Shown here: positions 8,923 through 17,779 of the stretch, piece after piece
Layout: every line of letters starts with the position of its first letter
Position numbering within the stretch: position 1 is the stretch's first letter
From: CAZOWM01 sp964583615
GTDB taxonomy: Bacteria > Spirochaetota > B62-G9 > DRHN01
Direction: 5' to 3'
NCBI GenBank assembly: GCA_964583615.1
Contig: CAZOWM010000012.1
Location: 1 to 64,000, forward strand
DNA: 64,000 nt
Notes under the pieces: model-generated
Told to the model about the DNA's origin: nothing
Databases searched by the model: none
The model's input: the letters and a program-made list of their open reading frames with translations, nothing else
Translations under genes and position numbers: made by a program

Positions 8923-11406
8923 ATGTCCGGCATGGATTCAGCAGATGAGAGGGTGAAAAACCTCGAGACAAGATTAAGGGAATACCAGGAAGAGATCTCC
9001 CGGTTGCTCAAGGGAAGGAGTGAGTATCTTCGCGTGAGCGCACACCAGATGAAATCGCCGCTTGCCACGATTTTATTCAGTATTGATACGCTGCTCGGAG
9101 ATTATGCGGGGAGACTGAACAGCAAACAGTTACGCATCGCGGAGTCGATCAGAAGGAGTACAAAGGAACTGCGGAATTTGATAATGGATATTCTCGAGCT
9201 CGAACGGTTCAGAAGCGGGAAGGTCGAGCTTGGATCCGTGAATTTTACTGCGGTATGCACCGCTGCCATAGATGATCTCCGCGACAAAATACGGGAGAGG
9301 AATATACAGTTTCGAAGCGACATGCCCCATATTATTCTGATTACCAGGGGAAATGAATCAGGGCTCAAACATGCGGTGTACAACATTATGGAAAATGCGA
9401 CGAAATATTCACCCAGGGATGGAACGGTGGAGTTTTCTCTGTCACATGACGCTGAGAAAAAGTTGATCAGAATGAAGGTGAGGGATTATGGTATCGGAAT
9501 CGCTCAAGAGGCGATTCAGCATATTTACGAAGAGTTTTATCGTGCTCCGAATGCACGGCTTTTCGATAAGAGCGGCACAGGATTCGGACTCGCAATCGTC
9601 AAGCAGATTATCGAGGGGTGCAACGGTTTAATATACATACACAGCAAGGAAAATGAAGGAACGACAGTGGACGTAACGCTTGAGCTTCTTTCCACCCGAG
9701 AGCCGGACCTTGGAGGAGAAGCGCGGGCGAAAAAAAAGATCGTCGTGATTGGTGGGGTTGCTGCTGGCCCCAAAGCAGCATCACGTGCGAGGCGCTATGC
9801 ACCGGATACGGAGATAACTCTATTCGAGAAGGAAAATTTTCTCGCTTATGTTGGCTGTGCGCTCCCGTTTTACATCGCTGGAAGGCTTAAAAACCAACGA
9901 GAGCTCTTCGTGAAACGGACACGGACTGAAAATGAGACAGAATACTTCAGAGAAGTGAAGGGTATCGAAATTCGAAACCTCTGCGAAGTCGTCTCAATCG
10001 AGAGGGAAAAAAAGCAGGTGGTGTGCAGGGAGGTTCTCACGAACCGATCTTTTAAGCATCCCTACGATAAGCTTATCATTGCGACCGGGAGTACACCTCA
10101 TATTCCCGCAATCAAAGGCGTGGGCCTTGCAAACATCTTCGTTCTTCACGGCATAACAGATTCTGAGAGAATAAAGCGGGCAATTGCAAACGAGTCTGCC
10201 CGCGATATTCTTGTTCTTGGAGGAGGAAAGGTTGGAGTCGAAACTGCGGAAGCCCTTACCGTTTCAGGTGGACGGATTACAATCGTTGAAAAGGAGCCGG
10301 AAATCCTTCCCTTCCTCGATCCGGAAATGGCGGCACTCGTTCGTTTGCGCCTTGAACGGAGAGGAGTACGGATTATCAGGAATGATACAGTAAAGGAGTT
10401 TCAGGGTGCAGAGAAGGTTGAGTATGCGGTTCTTTCAGATCACACGGTGCGAACCGACCTCGTTGTTCTTGCGACTGAATTCAAACCCAATGTCGGGCTT
10501 GCGAAAGAAGCGGGATTGAAGATCGGGAGTTCAGGTGCAATTGCGGTGGATGAATATCTTCTCACCAGCGATGAATCGATCTACGCAGCAGGAGACTGCG
10601 TGGAAGTGAAAAATGCTGTTACCGGGGTACCGCAGAATCTGCCTCTTGGATCGCTCGCGAACCAGCAGGGGAGGGTAGCAGGGACAAACGCTGCGGGAGG
10701 GGCCCAGACATTCGGGCCGGTGACTGGTACGGCTGTGAGCAGGGCATTTGACTACAACTTCGCAAAAACAGGCGTCAGCGAGAGGGAGGCGGTCGAAGCG
10801 GGTTTAAAGACCGTATGCTGCTATTGTCCGGATTACGATCGCGACCCGTTCCTGGAAGGCGCGCGGATGATCAATGTCAAAATGATCGCTGAGCGAGAAA
10901 TAGGACGTCTCTTGGGGGTCCAGATAGTGGGTGAGGGAGAGGTGACGAAAAGCATCGACGTCGCGTCAAGCATTCTTACACAGAAGGGAAAAATCAGCGA
11001 TGTTTTTTCGCTTGACCTCGGATATACTCCGGTATATTCGCAGGCGATCACCAATATCGTGACTGCGGCCCACGTTTTACAGAATAAGATTGACGGATTA
11101 TTCGAAGGAGCCACAGCCCGAGAAACAAAAGAAATGCTGGAAGGGGAAAAAGGCTGTTCCTTTATCGATGTTCGAAACCCGGAAGAATTCGAAGAAGAAC
11201 ATATCCCTGGATTCGATATTATACCTCTTGAGAGCCTGACAAGAAGAATAGATGAAATACCGCCGGATAAAAACGTTATCCTCACATGCGATACCGGGGC
11301 GCGTGCATATCAGGCGTCTCTCATTTTAAAGGCTCATGGTTTTCAGAACGTGAAGATCCTCGAGGGAGGTCTTTGCATGTGGCCGTACAGGGTTGCGCGT
11401 GAATAG
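8923..11406 (+). CDS. soluble histidine kinase fused to CoA-disulfide-reductase-like flavoprotein and rhodanese
   Basis: A single 827-residue protein with three recognisable modules. Residues 1-30: coiled-coil lead, no membrane helix. 31-255: histidine kinase with H41 (AHQMKSPLA), N-box ENATKYSPRDG, G1 RDYGIGI, G2 GTGFGLAI. 270-700: two-dinucleotide-binding-domain flavoprotein, FAD motif GGVAAG (277-282), the single catalytic Cys C312 in YVGCALPF as in CoA-disulfide reductases/NADH oxidases, NAD motif VLGGGKVGVE, second FAD site YAAGDCVE, dimerisation domain. 725-827: rhodanese with active-site C789 in LTCDTGARAY. CoADR-rhodanese fusions are known to me; a kinase in front is not. The frame is uninterrupted, so this is not two adjacent genes. 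A single-domain receiver lies convergently 47 bases downstream. Likely a cytoplasmic sensor linking thiol/persulfide chemistry to phosphotransfer (inference). Confidence 0.9.
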   Translation: MSGMDSADERVKNLETRLREYQEEISRLLKGRSEYLRVSAHQMKSPLATILFSIDTLLGDYAGRLNSKQLRIAESIRRSTKELRNLIMDILELERFRSGKVELGSVNFTAVCTAAIDDLRDKIRERNIQFRSDMPHIILITRGNESGLKHAVYNIMENATKYSPRDGTVEFSLSHDAEKKLIRMKVRDYGIGIAQEAIQHIYEEFYRAPNARLFDKSGTGFGLAIVKQIIEGCNGLIYIHSKENEGTTVDVTLELLSTREPDLGGEARAKKKIVVIGGVAAGPKAASRARRYAPDTEITLFEKENFLAYVGCALPFYIAGRLKNQRELFVKRTRTENETEYFREVKGIEIRNLCEVVSIEREKKQVVCREVLTNRSFKHPYDKLIIATGSTPHIPAIKGVGLANIFVLHGITDSERIKRAIANESARDILVLGGGKVGVETAEALTVSGGRITIVEKEPEILPFLDPEMAALVRLRLERRGVRIIRNDTVKEFQGAEKVEYAVLSDHTVRTDLVVLATEFKPNVGLAKEAGLKIGSSGAIAVDEYLLTSDESIYAAGDCVEVKNAVTGVPQNLPLGSLANQQGRVAGTNAAGGAQTFGPVTGTAVSRAFDYNFAKTGVSEREAVEAGLKTVCCYCPDYDRDPFLEGARMINVKMIAEREIGRLLGVQIVGEGEVTKSIDVASSILTQKGKISDVFSLDLGYTPVYSQAITNIVTAAHVLQNKIDGLFEGATARETKEMLEGEKGCSFIDVRNPEEFEEEHIPGFDIIPLESLTRRIDEIPPDKNVILTCDTGARAYQASLILKAHGFQNVKILEGGLCMWPYRVARE

Positions 11407-11453
11407 TGACCTTCAGATTCACTAGTTTTACGTCTCAGGGCGTTTTCGGAGGT

Positions 11454-11825
11454 TTACACCGTTTTGTGTAATACGTCTCTTAGTGCAGAGAGGAGCTGTT
11501 CCGGTTTTACCGGTTTTTCGAGGTACCCCTCAATAGGGAGTTTTGACACTTCCTCTGTTGAATCTTTTCGAACGGAGGTAAGCACGAAGACAGGAATGAG
11601 AGAAAGTGCGGGATCGTTCCTCAGTTTGTGTGCCAGTTTGATTCCTTCGTCCTCGGTTGTCAAAATAATGTCAAGCAAAACGATGTCCGGGCGGTCTTCG
11701 ATGATCTTGCGGTAACCTTCCCGGCTGTCGAACGCGGTGATGACGTTGTAGCCGTTGTTTTCGAGGAGCAGTTTTACCGATTCGACGATGTCAACGTAAT
11801 CATCGATTATGAGAACATTTTTCAC
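11454..11825 (-). CDS. single-domain receiver (CheY-like) protein
   Basis: Receiver of 123 residues with no output domain. D8/D9, phospho-acceptor D52 in VLLDII, T83 and K104 in LEKP are all present, so it should be phosphorylatable. I chose GTG 11825 because AGAGGA lies 8 bases before it and the conserved domain starts there; longer in-frame readings would run through the divergent hypA promoter and gene. It is convergent with the kinase-CoADR-rhodanese fusion and divergent from hypA. As the only receiver beside that orphan kinase it is the natural phosphotransfer partner, though this is inferred from position. Confidence 0.85.
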   Translation of the reverse strand: MKNVLIIDDYVDIVESVKLLLENNGYNVITAFDSREGYRKIIEDRPDIVLLDIILTTEDEGIKLAHKLRNDPALSLIPVFVLTSVRKDSTEEVSKLPIEGYLEKPVKPEQLLSALRDVLHKTV

Positions 11826-11994
11826 CGTGCGATCCTCTGTTGCCTGCCATTTGATGCCGCTGTTTTGCTTGACCCTCTCCTGCGGAGCTATTAATTTTTT
11901 CTTCGATATCGGTTTGATTTCGAAATTGTGATTCGTTAAAATATTAACTATCACTGAAAATGTCAAGAAAAGAGGAGGGATTTTTTTCTGACAA

Positions 11995-12330
11995 ATGCAC
12001 GAGCTTTCCATTGCGCAGGAGCTGTTGGATATTATTTTTGTAAATGCCGAAGAGGCAGGAATCCGCAGCGTTTCAGAGGTGAACCTTAGAATAGGAGAGT
12101 ATGCGGGCATTTTTCCGGATTCTCTCCAGTTTGCATTTGAGGTGCTCTCCCAGGATAAGATGACGGAGGGGGCTTCTCTCAACATCGAGCACGTTGCGCC
12201 TCGTTTCGTGTGTCAAAAGTGCCAGACAGAACTAAAAAGAGGGGAAGAGCGCTGCAATCGCTGCGGAAGCAGTGATATTCGCATGATCGGCGGAGACGAG
12301 CTCGAACTGGTTTCCTTTGAGGGGGAATAG
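11995..12330 (+). CDS. hypA: hydrogenase nickel-insertion protein HypA
   Basis: HypA, 111 residues, the zinc-structured nickel metallochaperone for [NiFe] hydrogenase. The N-terminal MHE nickel motif with H2 is intact and the zinc site is formed by two CxxC pairs, CQKC and CNRC. The start is fixed by MHELSIAQ. The GAGGAGG at about 11973-11979 lies 15 bases before the ATG, further than normal, with a T-run between; translation initiation could be weak or structured. It heads the hypABFCDE cluster. Confidence 0.95.
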   Translation: MHELSIAQELLDIIFVNAEEAGIRSVSEVNLRIGEYAGIFPDSLQFAFEVLSQDKMTEGASLNIEHVAPRFVCQKCQTELKRGEERCNRCGSSDIRMIGGDELELVSFEGE

Positions 12331-12411
12331 CGGACTGAAGAGGGTTACAGGCAGTACAAAAGCTGAATGAAATTGTTTTGATCTCTAAAAATTGTGAAAT
12401 GAGGAAATTGG

Positions 12412-13056
12412 ATGAAGATAAATGTGATGTCAGATATACTGAAGGCAAATGACCTGCTTGCGCAGGGTATCAGAAAAGAACTCGAGGGGCGAGGCATTGT
12501 GTCATGGAACATCATGGGATCACCGGGTTCCGGAAAAACTTTAATTCTCGAGCATCTGATCCCCTTGCTGCCTCCGCATGTAAAATCCGCGGTCGTTGAA
12601 GGCGACCTCGCAACCTCAAAGGATGCGGAGAGAATTGCGAAAACAGGCGTGCAGTCAATGCAGATAAACACCAATGGTGCGTGCCATCTGGATGCGGCAA
12701 TGCTGAGAAGCGCCCTGAGCGGTATAAACTTCGATGGAATCTCCATTCTGTTCATAGAAAATGTGGGCAACCTGGTCTGCCCGTCCGGTTTCGATCTCGG
12801 GGAGAACGGGAGGATCATTGTATTGAGCGTCACTGAAGGAGACGACAAGCCGGAGAAATATCCGTCGATGTTCAGAACAGCGGATCTCGTACTGCTCAAT
12901 AAGATCGATCTGCAGAAGCAGACCGACTTCAATATCGGGCGCTTTTCGGAGGGTATGAAAAAGATAAACCCTGATGCAAAAATTCTTAAGGTGTCTGCGG
13001 TAAATGAAACCGGATTTGCCCAGCTCGTGCAATGGGTGGTAGACAGGCTTCCGTAA
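12412..13056 (+). CDS. hypB: hydrogenase nickel-insertion GTPase HypB
   Basis: SIMIBI-class GTPase that works with HypA to load nickel into the hydrogenase large subunit. Seen: P-loop GSPGSGKT (36-43), the G-domain metal site C91/H92 (GACHLD) and C123 in NLVCPSG, and guanine-specificity motif NKID. At 214 residues it lacks a His-rich or CxxC N-terminal nickel-storage extension. Start ATG 12412 has GAGGAAAT upstream. Stop TAA directly abuts the hypF ATG, indicating one transcript. Confidence 0.96.
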   Translation: MKINVMSDILKANDLLAQGIRKELEGRGIVSWNIMGSPGSGKTLILEHLIPLLPPHVKSAVVEGDLATSKDAERIAKTGVQSMQINTNGACHLDAAMLRSALSGINFDGISILFIENVGNLVCPSGFDLGENGRIIVLSVTEGDDKPEKYPSMFRTADLVLLNKIDLQKQTDFNIGRFSEGMKKINPDAKILKVSAVNETGFAQLVQWVVDRLP

Positions 13057-15366
13057 ATGGGAAAAGAACCTTATGCTGGTGCAGTGGTCCGGTTTGCGGG
13101 AATCGTGCAGGGGGTGGGCTTCAGACCACATGTGTACAAGAGCGCACGCCGTTTCCACCTGAAAGGGTCGGTCAGAAACACGAACACCGGCGTCCTCATA
13201 GAGATCGACGGAAAACGGCACGACATAGAATGCTTTTTCGAAGATCTCCGCCTTCATCCTCCCGTGCTCGCGGAGATACATCAAAGCTCCCTGAAATTTT
13301 GCTCGCCTCGCGGATTTAACGAGTTTACCATCGAGAAGAGCACAGGACAGCAGGGGGGATTCACTCCTGTATCACCGGATATTTCGACCTGTGGTGACTG
13401 CCTGCGCGACATCTTCGATCCGAGAAACCGGAGGTACATGTATCCCTTTACCAACTGTACAAACTGCGGGCCGCGGTTCACCATTATCAGGGATATCCCC
13501 TATGACAGAAAAAATACCACAATGAGCAGGTTTGAAATGTGTCCGCAGTGCGCCGGAGAATACGGAGATCCGCTCGATAGGCGGTATCATGCACAACCGA
13601 ACGCGTGTCCGACCTGCGGCCCGAAACTGACTCTTTTCTCTTCAAACGGGGAAAAAATTTCAGGCGACCCGGTGGAGGAGACGGTTCGCCTGCTCAGCCT
13701 GGGGGGTATCGTCGCTGTCAAGGGGCTCGGCGGGTTCCACCTCGCTGTCGTGCCCTACGACGATGCTGCAGTCCAGCGGCTGAGAAAACGAAAACGCAGA
13801 CCCGGAAAGCCATTTGCGCTGATGGTCAGAGATCTGGAAGTGGCACGAAAATACTGCAGTTTCGGGGAAGATGCCAGGCGGTTGCTCGAATCAATGGAGC
13901 GGCCAATTGTGCTGTGCGAAAAAAGGACGGACGCTCCGCACCTTTCCGACGAAGTCGCTCCTGACACGGACCTCCTCGGCCTCATGCTTCCCTACACTCC
14001 GCTTCACCACATACTTTTTCACACTGGACCTGAGATTCTCATCATGACGAGTGCGAACATCTCTGAAGAACCGCTCGCTTACACAGACGAAGACGCCCTC
14101 TGCCGTATATCAAAAATTGCAGATGCATTTTTGACAAACGACAGGGAAATACAGAGACCGTGCGACGATTCTCTTCTCCTTCCTGTTCAGGGAACGGCTT
14201 TCTTTCTCAGGAGGTCGAGGGGTTTCGTGCCGCGCGCGATCGAGATCGGATCTCAGCAAGGGCAGCTGTTTGCTGCGGGGGCGTCCGAGAAAAATACGTT
14301 CTGTGTTTTAAAAGACGGCAAGGCATACATGAGCCACCATATCGGAGATCTTGAGAATGAGAAGAGCGTTGATGCGTATCAAGCGGGAATCCATGACTTT
14401 CTCAGGATGTTCAGAGTGGAACCCGCAGTGGTTGTGTGTGATCTCCACCCCGACTACATGAGCACGAGAATCGCAGAACAGCTCTCCCGAGACTGGAATG
14501 TCCCCATCCTCCGCGTCCAGCATCATCACGCCCATATTGCCTCCGTACTTGCCGAGTATCAACTCGACGAGCGGGTGATCGGAGTTGCGCTCGATGGAAC
14601 GGGGTACGGATCGGACGGCACAGTATGGGGGGGAGAGTTCATCATTGCCGGCAGAGACACCTTCGTACGCGCAGGACATTTTTCCTGTGTTCCCATGCCG
14701 GGGGGAGAAAAGAGCATCCTTGAAACCGATCGTATGGCAATTTCTTATCTCAAAAGAGCCTACGGATCGCTGGATAATGTACCGCACTTTCCGTTTCTGA
14801 ACAGCAGGGAACCGGCAAGACTCCGTTCCATTGAAGAGCTTCTCGAAGCGGGCACGGAAAGGGATGCGGCGCGCCTCAACTGTATTCTTACGTCTTCCTG
14901 TGGAAGGCTCTTTGATGCGGTATCGGCACTTTTGGAACTGTGCGTGAAACCAGCATACGATGCTCAGGGGGCCATCCTTCTCGAAACTGCTGCTCGCGAT
15001 TTCGGCACGCTCGCCAGTCCCTACTCTTTCTATATCAATGAAGATGGAGTTATTGATTTTCAGGAGATGATACGGCAGATTGTACGCGATGTTCGCCGGG
15101 GAGAGTCGAAAAAAATCATCTCACAGAAATTTCATTCAACCATCATTTCTGCAAGCGTTGAGATGTGCGTGAGGATAAGAAAAGAAACGGGGATTGATAC
15201 AGTTGCACTGTCAGGAGGAGTGTTTCAGAACCGTCACATAGTGAAATTTCTCATGGAGAAGCTGAAAGAGAGCGGCTTTCGCGTTCTTTTGCACAGGCTC
15301 GTACCAACAAATGACGGAGGTATTTCGCTTGGCCAGAGCGCGATTGCAGCCGGAAAGCTTGAATAA
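13057..15366 (+). CDS. hypF: carbamoyltransferase HypF
   Basis: Makes the cyanide ligand precursor from carbamoyl phosphate and transfers it to HypE. Domains in order: acylphosphatase (about 8-95, GIVQGVGFRPH), two zinc-finger motifs (C112/C115, C134/C137 and C162/C165, C184/C187), YrdC-like nucleotide domain (about 200-390), and a Kae1-like carbamoyltransferase with the metal motif HHHAH at 489-493. Length of 769 is typical. It starts with the base after the hypB stop. No frame disruption. Confidence 0.96.
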   Translation: MGKEPYAGAVVRFAGIVQGVGFRPHVYKSARRFHLKGSVRNTNTGVLIEIDGKRHDIECFFEDLRLHPPVLAEIHQSSLKFCSPRGFNEFTIEKSTGQQGGFTPVSPDISTCGDCLRDIFDPRNRRYMYPFTNCTNCGPRFTIIRDIPYDRKNTTMSRFEMCPQCAGEYGDPLDRRYHAQPNACPTCGPKLTLFSSNGEKISGDPVEETVRLLSLGGIVAVKGLGGFHLAVVPYDDAAVQRLRKRKRRPGKPFALMVRDLEVARKYCSFGEDARRLLESMERPIVLCEKRTDAPHLSDEVAPDTDLLGLMLPYTPLHHILFHTGPEILIMTSANISEEPLAYTDEDALCRISKIADAFLTNDREIQRPCDDSLLLPVQGTAFFLRRSRGFVPRAIEIGSQQGQLFAAGASEKNTFCVLKDGKAYMSHHIGDLENEKSVDAYQAGIHDFLRMFRVEPAVVVCDLHPDYMSTRIAEQLSRDWNVPILRVQHHHAHIASVLAEYQLDERVIGVALDGTGYGSDGTVWGGEFIIAGRDTFVRAGHFSCVPMPGGEKSILETDRMAISYLKRAYGSLDNVPHFPFLNSREPARLRSIEELLEAGTERDAARLNCILTSSCGRLFDAVSALLELCVKPAYDAQGAILLETAARDFGTLASPYSFYINEDGVIDFQEMIRQIVRDVRRGESKKIISQKFHSTIISASVEMCVRIRKETGIDTVALSGGVFQNRHIVKFLMEKLKESGFRVLLHRLVPTNDGGISLGQSAIAAGKLE

Positions 15367-15377
15367 GGAGGCCGAAC

Positions 15378-15620
15378 ATGTGTCTTGCGATTCCCGGAAG
15401 GGTGGTTTCTATCGACGGAGCTGTTGCGAAAGTCGAGCTCGGAGGGGTGGAGCGGATGGTGTCGCTTCAGCTTGTTTTGGAGGCGCGCGAGGGTGATTAT
15501 ATTCTCGTGCACGCAGGCATCGGGATTCAGGTCATCGATGAAGAGGAGGCGAAGGCAACCCTCGAGCTCTTTGAGGAAATTCTGAAAGAAGAAGCGGCAT
15601 GGGAGGCAGAGGGAAATTGA
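15378..15620 (+). CDS. hypC: hydrogenase assembly chaperone HypC
   Basis: Small (80-residue) HypC/HupF chaperone that carries the Fe(CN)2CO unit with HypD. The essential C2 and the MCLAIPGRV start are intact, with GAGGCCGAAC as ribosome binding site. The C-terminus is a charged helix. It overlaps the beginning of hypD. Confidence 0.95.
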   Translation: MCLAIPGRVVSIDGAVAKVELGGVERMVSLQLVLEAREGDYILVHAGIGIQVIDEEEAKATLELFEEILKEEAAWEAEGN

Positions 15621-16708
15621 GAGATTTTTCCCAGTACAGAAGCCCTATCCATGTGAACACGCTGGTAAAAAAGCTCCACCGGATATATCCGGGTGGTACA
15701 CTGAAGATCATGGAAGTGTGCGGAACCCACACAATGGCGATTGCGCGCTATGGCCTTCGGAGTCTCATGCCGCAGGGGCTCTGTCTCATATCGGGGCCCG
15801 GGTGTCCGGTCTGCGTTACTCCCGCCTCGATCATCAATGCGGCAATTTCTCTATCCGCATTTCCCGACACGGCAGTCCTCACATTCGGTGACATGATGCG
15901 GGTACCCGGAACGGCGGGAACACTCGAGCTCTGCAGGGCAAAGGGAGCGGATGTGCGGATTTTATACTCTTCGCTCGACATGCTGGAGAATGCAAAAAAA
16001 GAGCGGAATAAACATTTTGTTTTTATCAGTGTGGGCTTTGAAACCACCACACCGGGCATCGCCCTTTCCATCCTTCAGGCGGAAAAGATGGGTCTTGAAA
16101 ATGTGAGCTTTCTGGTAGCCAACAGGCTTGTGATACCTGCGCTGCACGCACTTTGCAGCTCAGAGGACATACAGATAGACGGCTTTCTGTGTCCCGGACA
16201 TGTAAGCGTGATTATCGGCTGGGGCGCATACCGTGAGATCGCAGAGCGCTACAATATCCCCTGCGTTGTCGCGGGATTTGAGCCTGCAGACATAGTAATG
16301 GCGGTTGATGAGCTTATCGAACGCATTGCGAATAAAACACCGGGCGTGGGAAACGCCTATGAAAGGGTGGTGACGGAAGAAGGAAACAAGAAAGCGCTTG
16401 AGGTCATGGAGATGGTGTTCAAACCTGCTGCGGCGGAATGGAGGGGAATCGGTGTAATCCCTGACAGCGGCCTCGTCCTCCGTCCTCAGTATGCGCACTT
16501 TGACGCGTTGACGAGGTTCGAAGTGCCGCTCGTCACACAGGAAGAACCTGCAGGGTGCAGATGCGGTGATGTGCTGAAGGGAATTATCGTACCGACGGAG
16601 TGCGCGCTCTTCGGAAAAAGGTGTACTCCCCAGGCTCCAGTCGGTCCGTGTATGGTATCCTCGGAAGGGTCGTGTGCAGCCTACTACACATACGGAGCGG
16701 GTGAATGA
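15599..16708 (+). CDS. hypD: hydrogenase formation protein HypD
   Basis: Iron-sulfur scaffold on which the Fe(CN)2CO group is built. CGTH (near 41-44), GPGCPVCVTP and the C-terminal [4Fe-4S] cysteines (CRCGD, CTPQAPVGPC, SEGSC) are all present. ATG 15599 overlaps hypC by 22 bases; an alternative TTG at 15617 would overlap the hypC stop by four bases (TTGA) behind GGGAGGCAGAGGG, and is also credible. Length about 369, as expected. Confidence 0.95.
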   Translation: MGGRGKLRDFSQYRSPIHVNTLVKKLHRIYPGGTLKIMEVCGTHTMAIARYGLRSLMPQGLCLISGPGCPVCVTPASIINAAISLSAFPDTAVLTFGDMMRVPGTAGTLELCRAKGADVRILYSSLDMLENAKKERNKHFVFISVGFETTTPGIALSILQAEKMGLENVSFLVANRLVIPALHALCSSEDIQIDGFLCPGHVSVIIGWGAYREIAERYNIPCVVAGFEPADIVMAVDELIERIANKTPGVGNAYERVVTEEGNKKALEVMEMVFKPAAAEWRGIGVIPDSGLVLRPQYAHFDALTRFEVPLVTQEEPAGCRCGDVLKGIIVPTECALFGKRCTPQAPVGPCMVSSEGSCAAYYTYGAGE

Positions 16709-17712
16709 ATGAGGAGAGGATACTCCTTCACCACGGAAGCGGAGGCCGCCTGAGCAGAGACCTGGTACAGAATGTAATAGTTCCCGTATTCGACAATCCC
16801 GCCCTGCGGCGACTCGAAGACGCTTCACCGATTGGATCTGCACTCGGACGTATGGTGATGACGACAGACAGCTATGTTGTGCAGCCGCTCTTTTTCCCCG
16901 GAGGTGATATTGGAAAGCTTTCAATATGCGGTACGGTCAATGACCTTGCAACAGCAGGGGCTACACCTGTTGCACTCTCGGTAGGGTTCATCATTGAGGA
17001 GGGGTTTGCGCTCTCCGATCTCAGACGAATACTTGTTTCCATGAAAAATACAGCGGACTCGGTTCCTGTTCCCCTCGTCACCGGGGACACAAAGGTCGTC
17101 GAGAAAACAAAAGGAGACGGGATCTATATCTCAACCACAGGGATCGGGTCGGTTCCGGAAGGAATCGAACTTACTCCGGTGAAAGTAAGACCCGGCGATG
17201 CGGTTGTGATAAACGGACCTATCGGAAATCATGAAGCTTCCATCATCTGTGCACGCAACGATTTTTCTCTTCAATCGCCTGTGGCATCCGATTGCGCCCC
17301 GCTTCACGGGCTGATGAAAGCGGTGATTGAAAAAGTCCCCCACACGCGGTGTGCGAGGGATGCGACACGCGGCGGTCTTGCTTCTGTGCTCACGGAAATC
17401 ATCGAAGCCTCGGGATACGGCATCATGCTTGATGAAGACAGTATCCGTATTGACAGCGATGTTCGGGGAATCTGTGATATTCTCGGAATGGACCCCCTGT
17501 TCATGGCAAATGAGGGAAAAATGGTCATAATCGTCCCGACTGAAAGCGCTCAAACCTGTATCAAAGCGATTGAGACAAACAACCCGAAAGCACGTGCGGG
17601 GGTAATTGGGGAGGTGCACGACCGGGCTCCACGGCTCACCGTGCGAACACGTTACGGGACCTCCAGAATCGTTACAATGCCAATGGGAATGCAGCTTCCA
17701 CGGATCTGCTGA
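16705..17712 (+). CDS. hypE: hydrogenase maturation protein HypE
   Basis: ATP-dependent dehydratase that turns the carbamoyl group on its C-terminal cysteine into thiocyanate. It has the PurM/AIR-synthase fold with HGSGG near the start, TTDSYVV, and ends in the diagnostic PRIC with the modified Cys as last residue. The ATGA overlap with hypD (16705-16708) implies translational coupling. It closes the hyp operon; no hydrogenase genes follow. Confidence 0.96.
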   Translation: MNEERILLHHGSGGRLSRDLVQNVIVPVFDNPALRRLEDASPIGSALGRMVMTTDSYVVQPLFFPGGDIGKLSICGTVNDLATAGATPVALSVGFIIEEGFALSDLRRILVSMKNTADSVPVPLVTGDTKVVEKTKGDGIYISTTGIGSVPEGIELTPVKVRPGDAVVINGPIGNHEASIICARNDFSLQSPVASDCAPLHGLMKAVIEKVPHTRCARDATRGGLASVLTEIIEASGYGIMLDEDSIRIDSDVRGICDILGMDPLFMANEGKMVIIVPTESAQTCIKAIETNNPKARAGVIGEVHDRAPRLTVRTRYGTSRIVTMPMGMQLPRIC

Positions 17713-17779
17713 CGAATCGAGCTCCCATATCCGGCCGTAACCGGCACATTTTGATGCGTCCACACTACAGGAAGAAACG

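Noticed and set aside
11826..12185. N-terminal extension of the single-domain receiver
   Set aside because: Would overlap hypA and cross the divergent promoter region; GTG 11825 has a good ribosome site.
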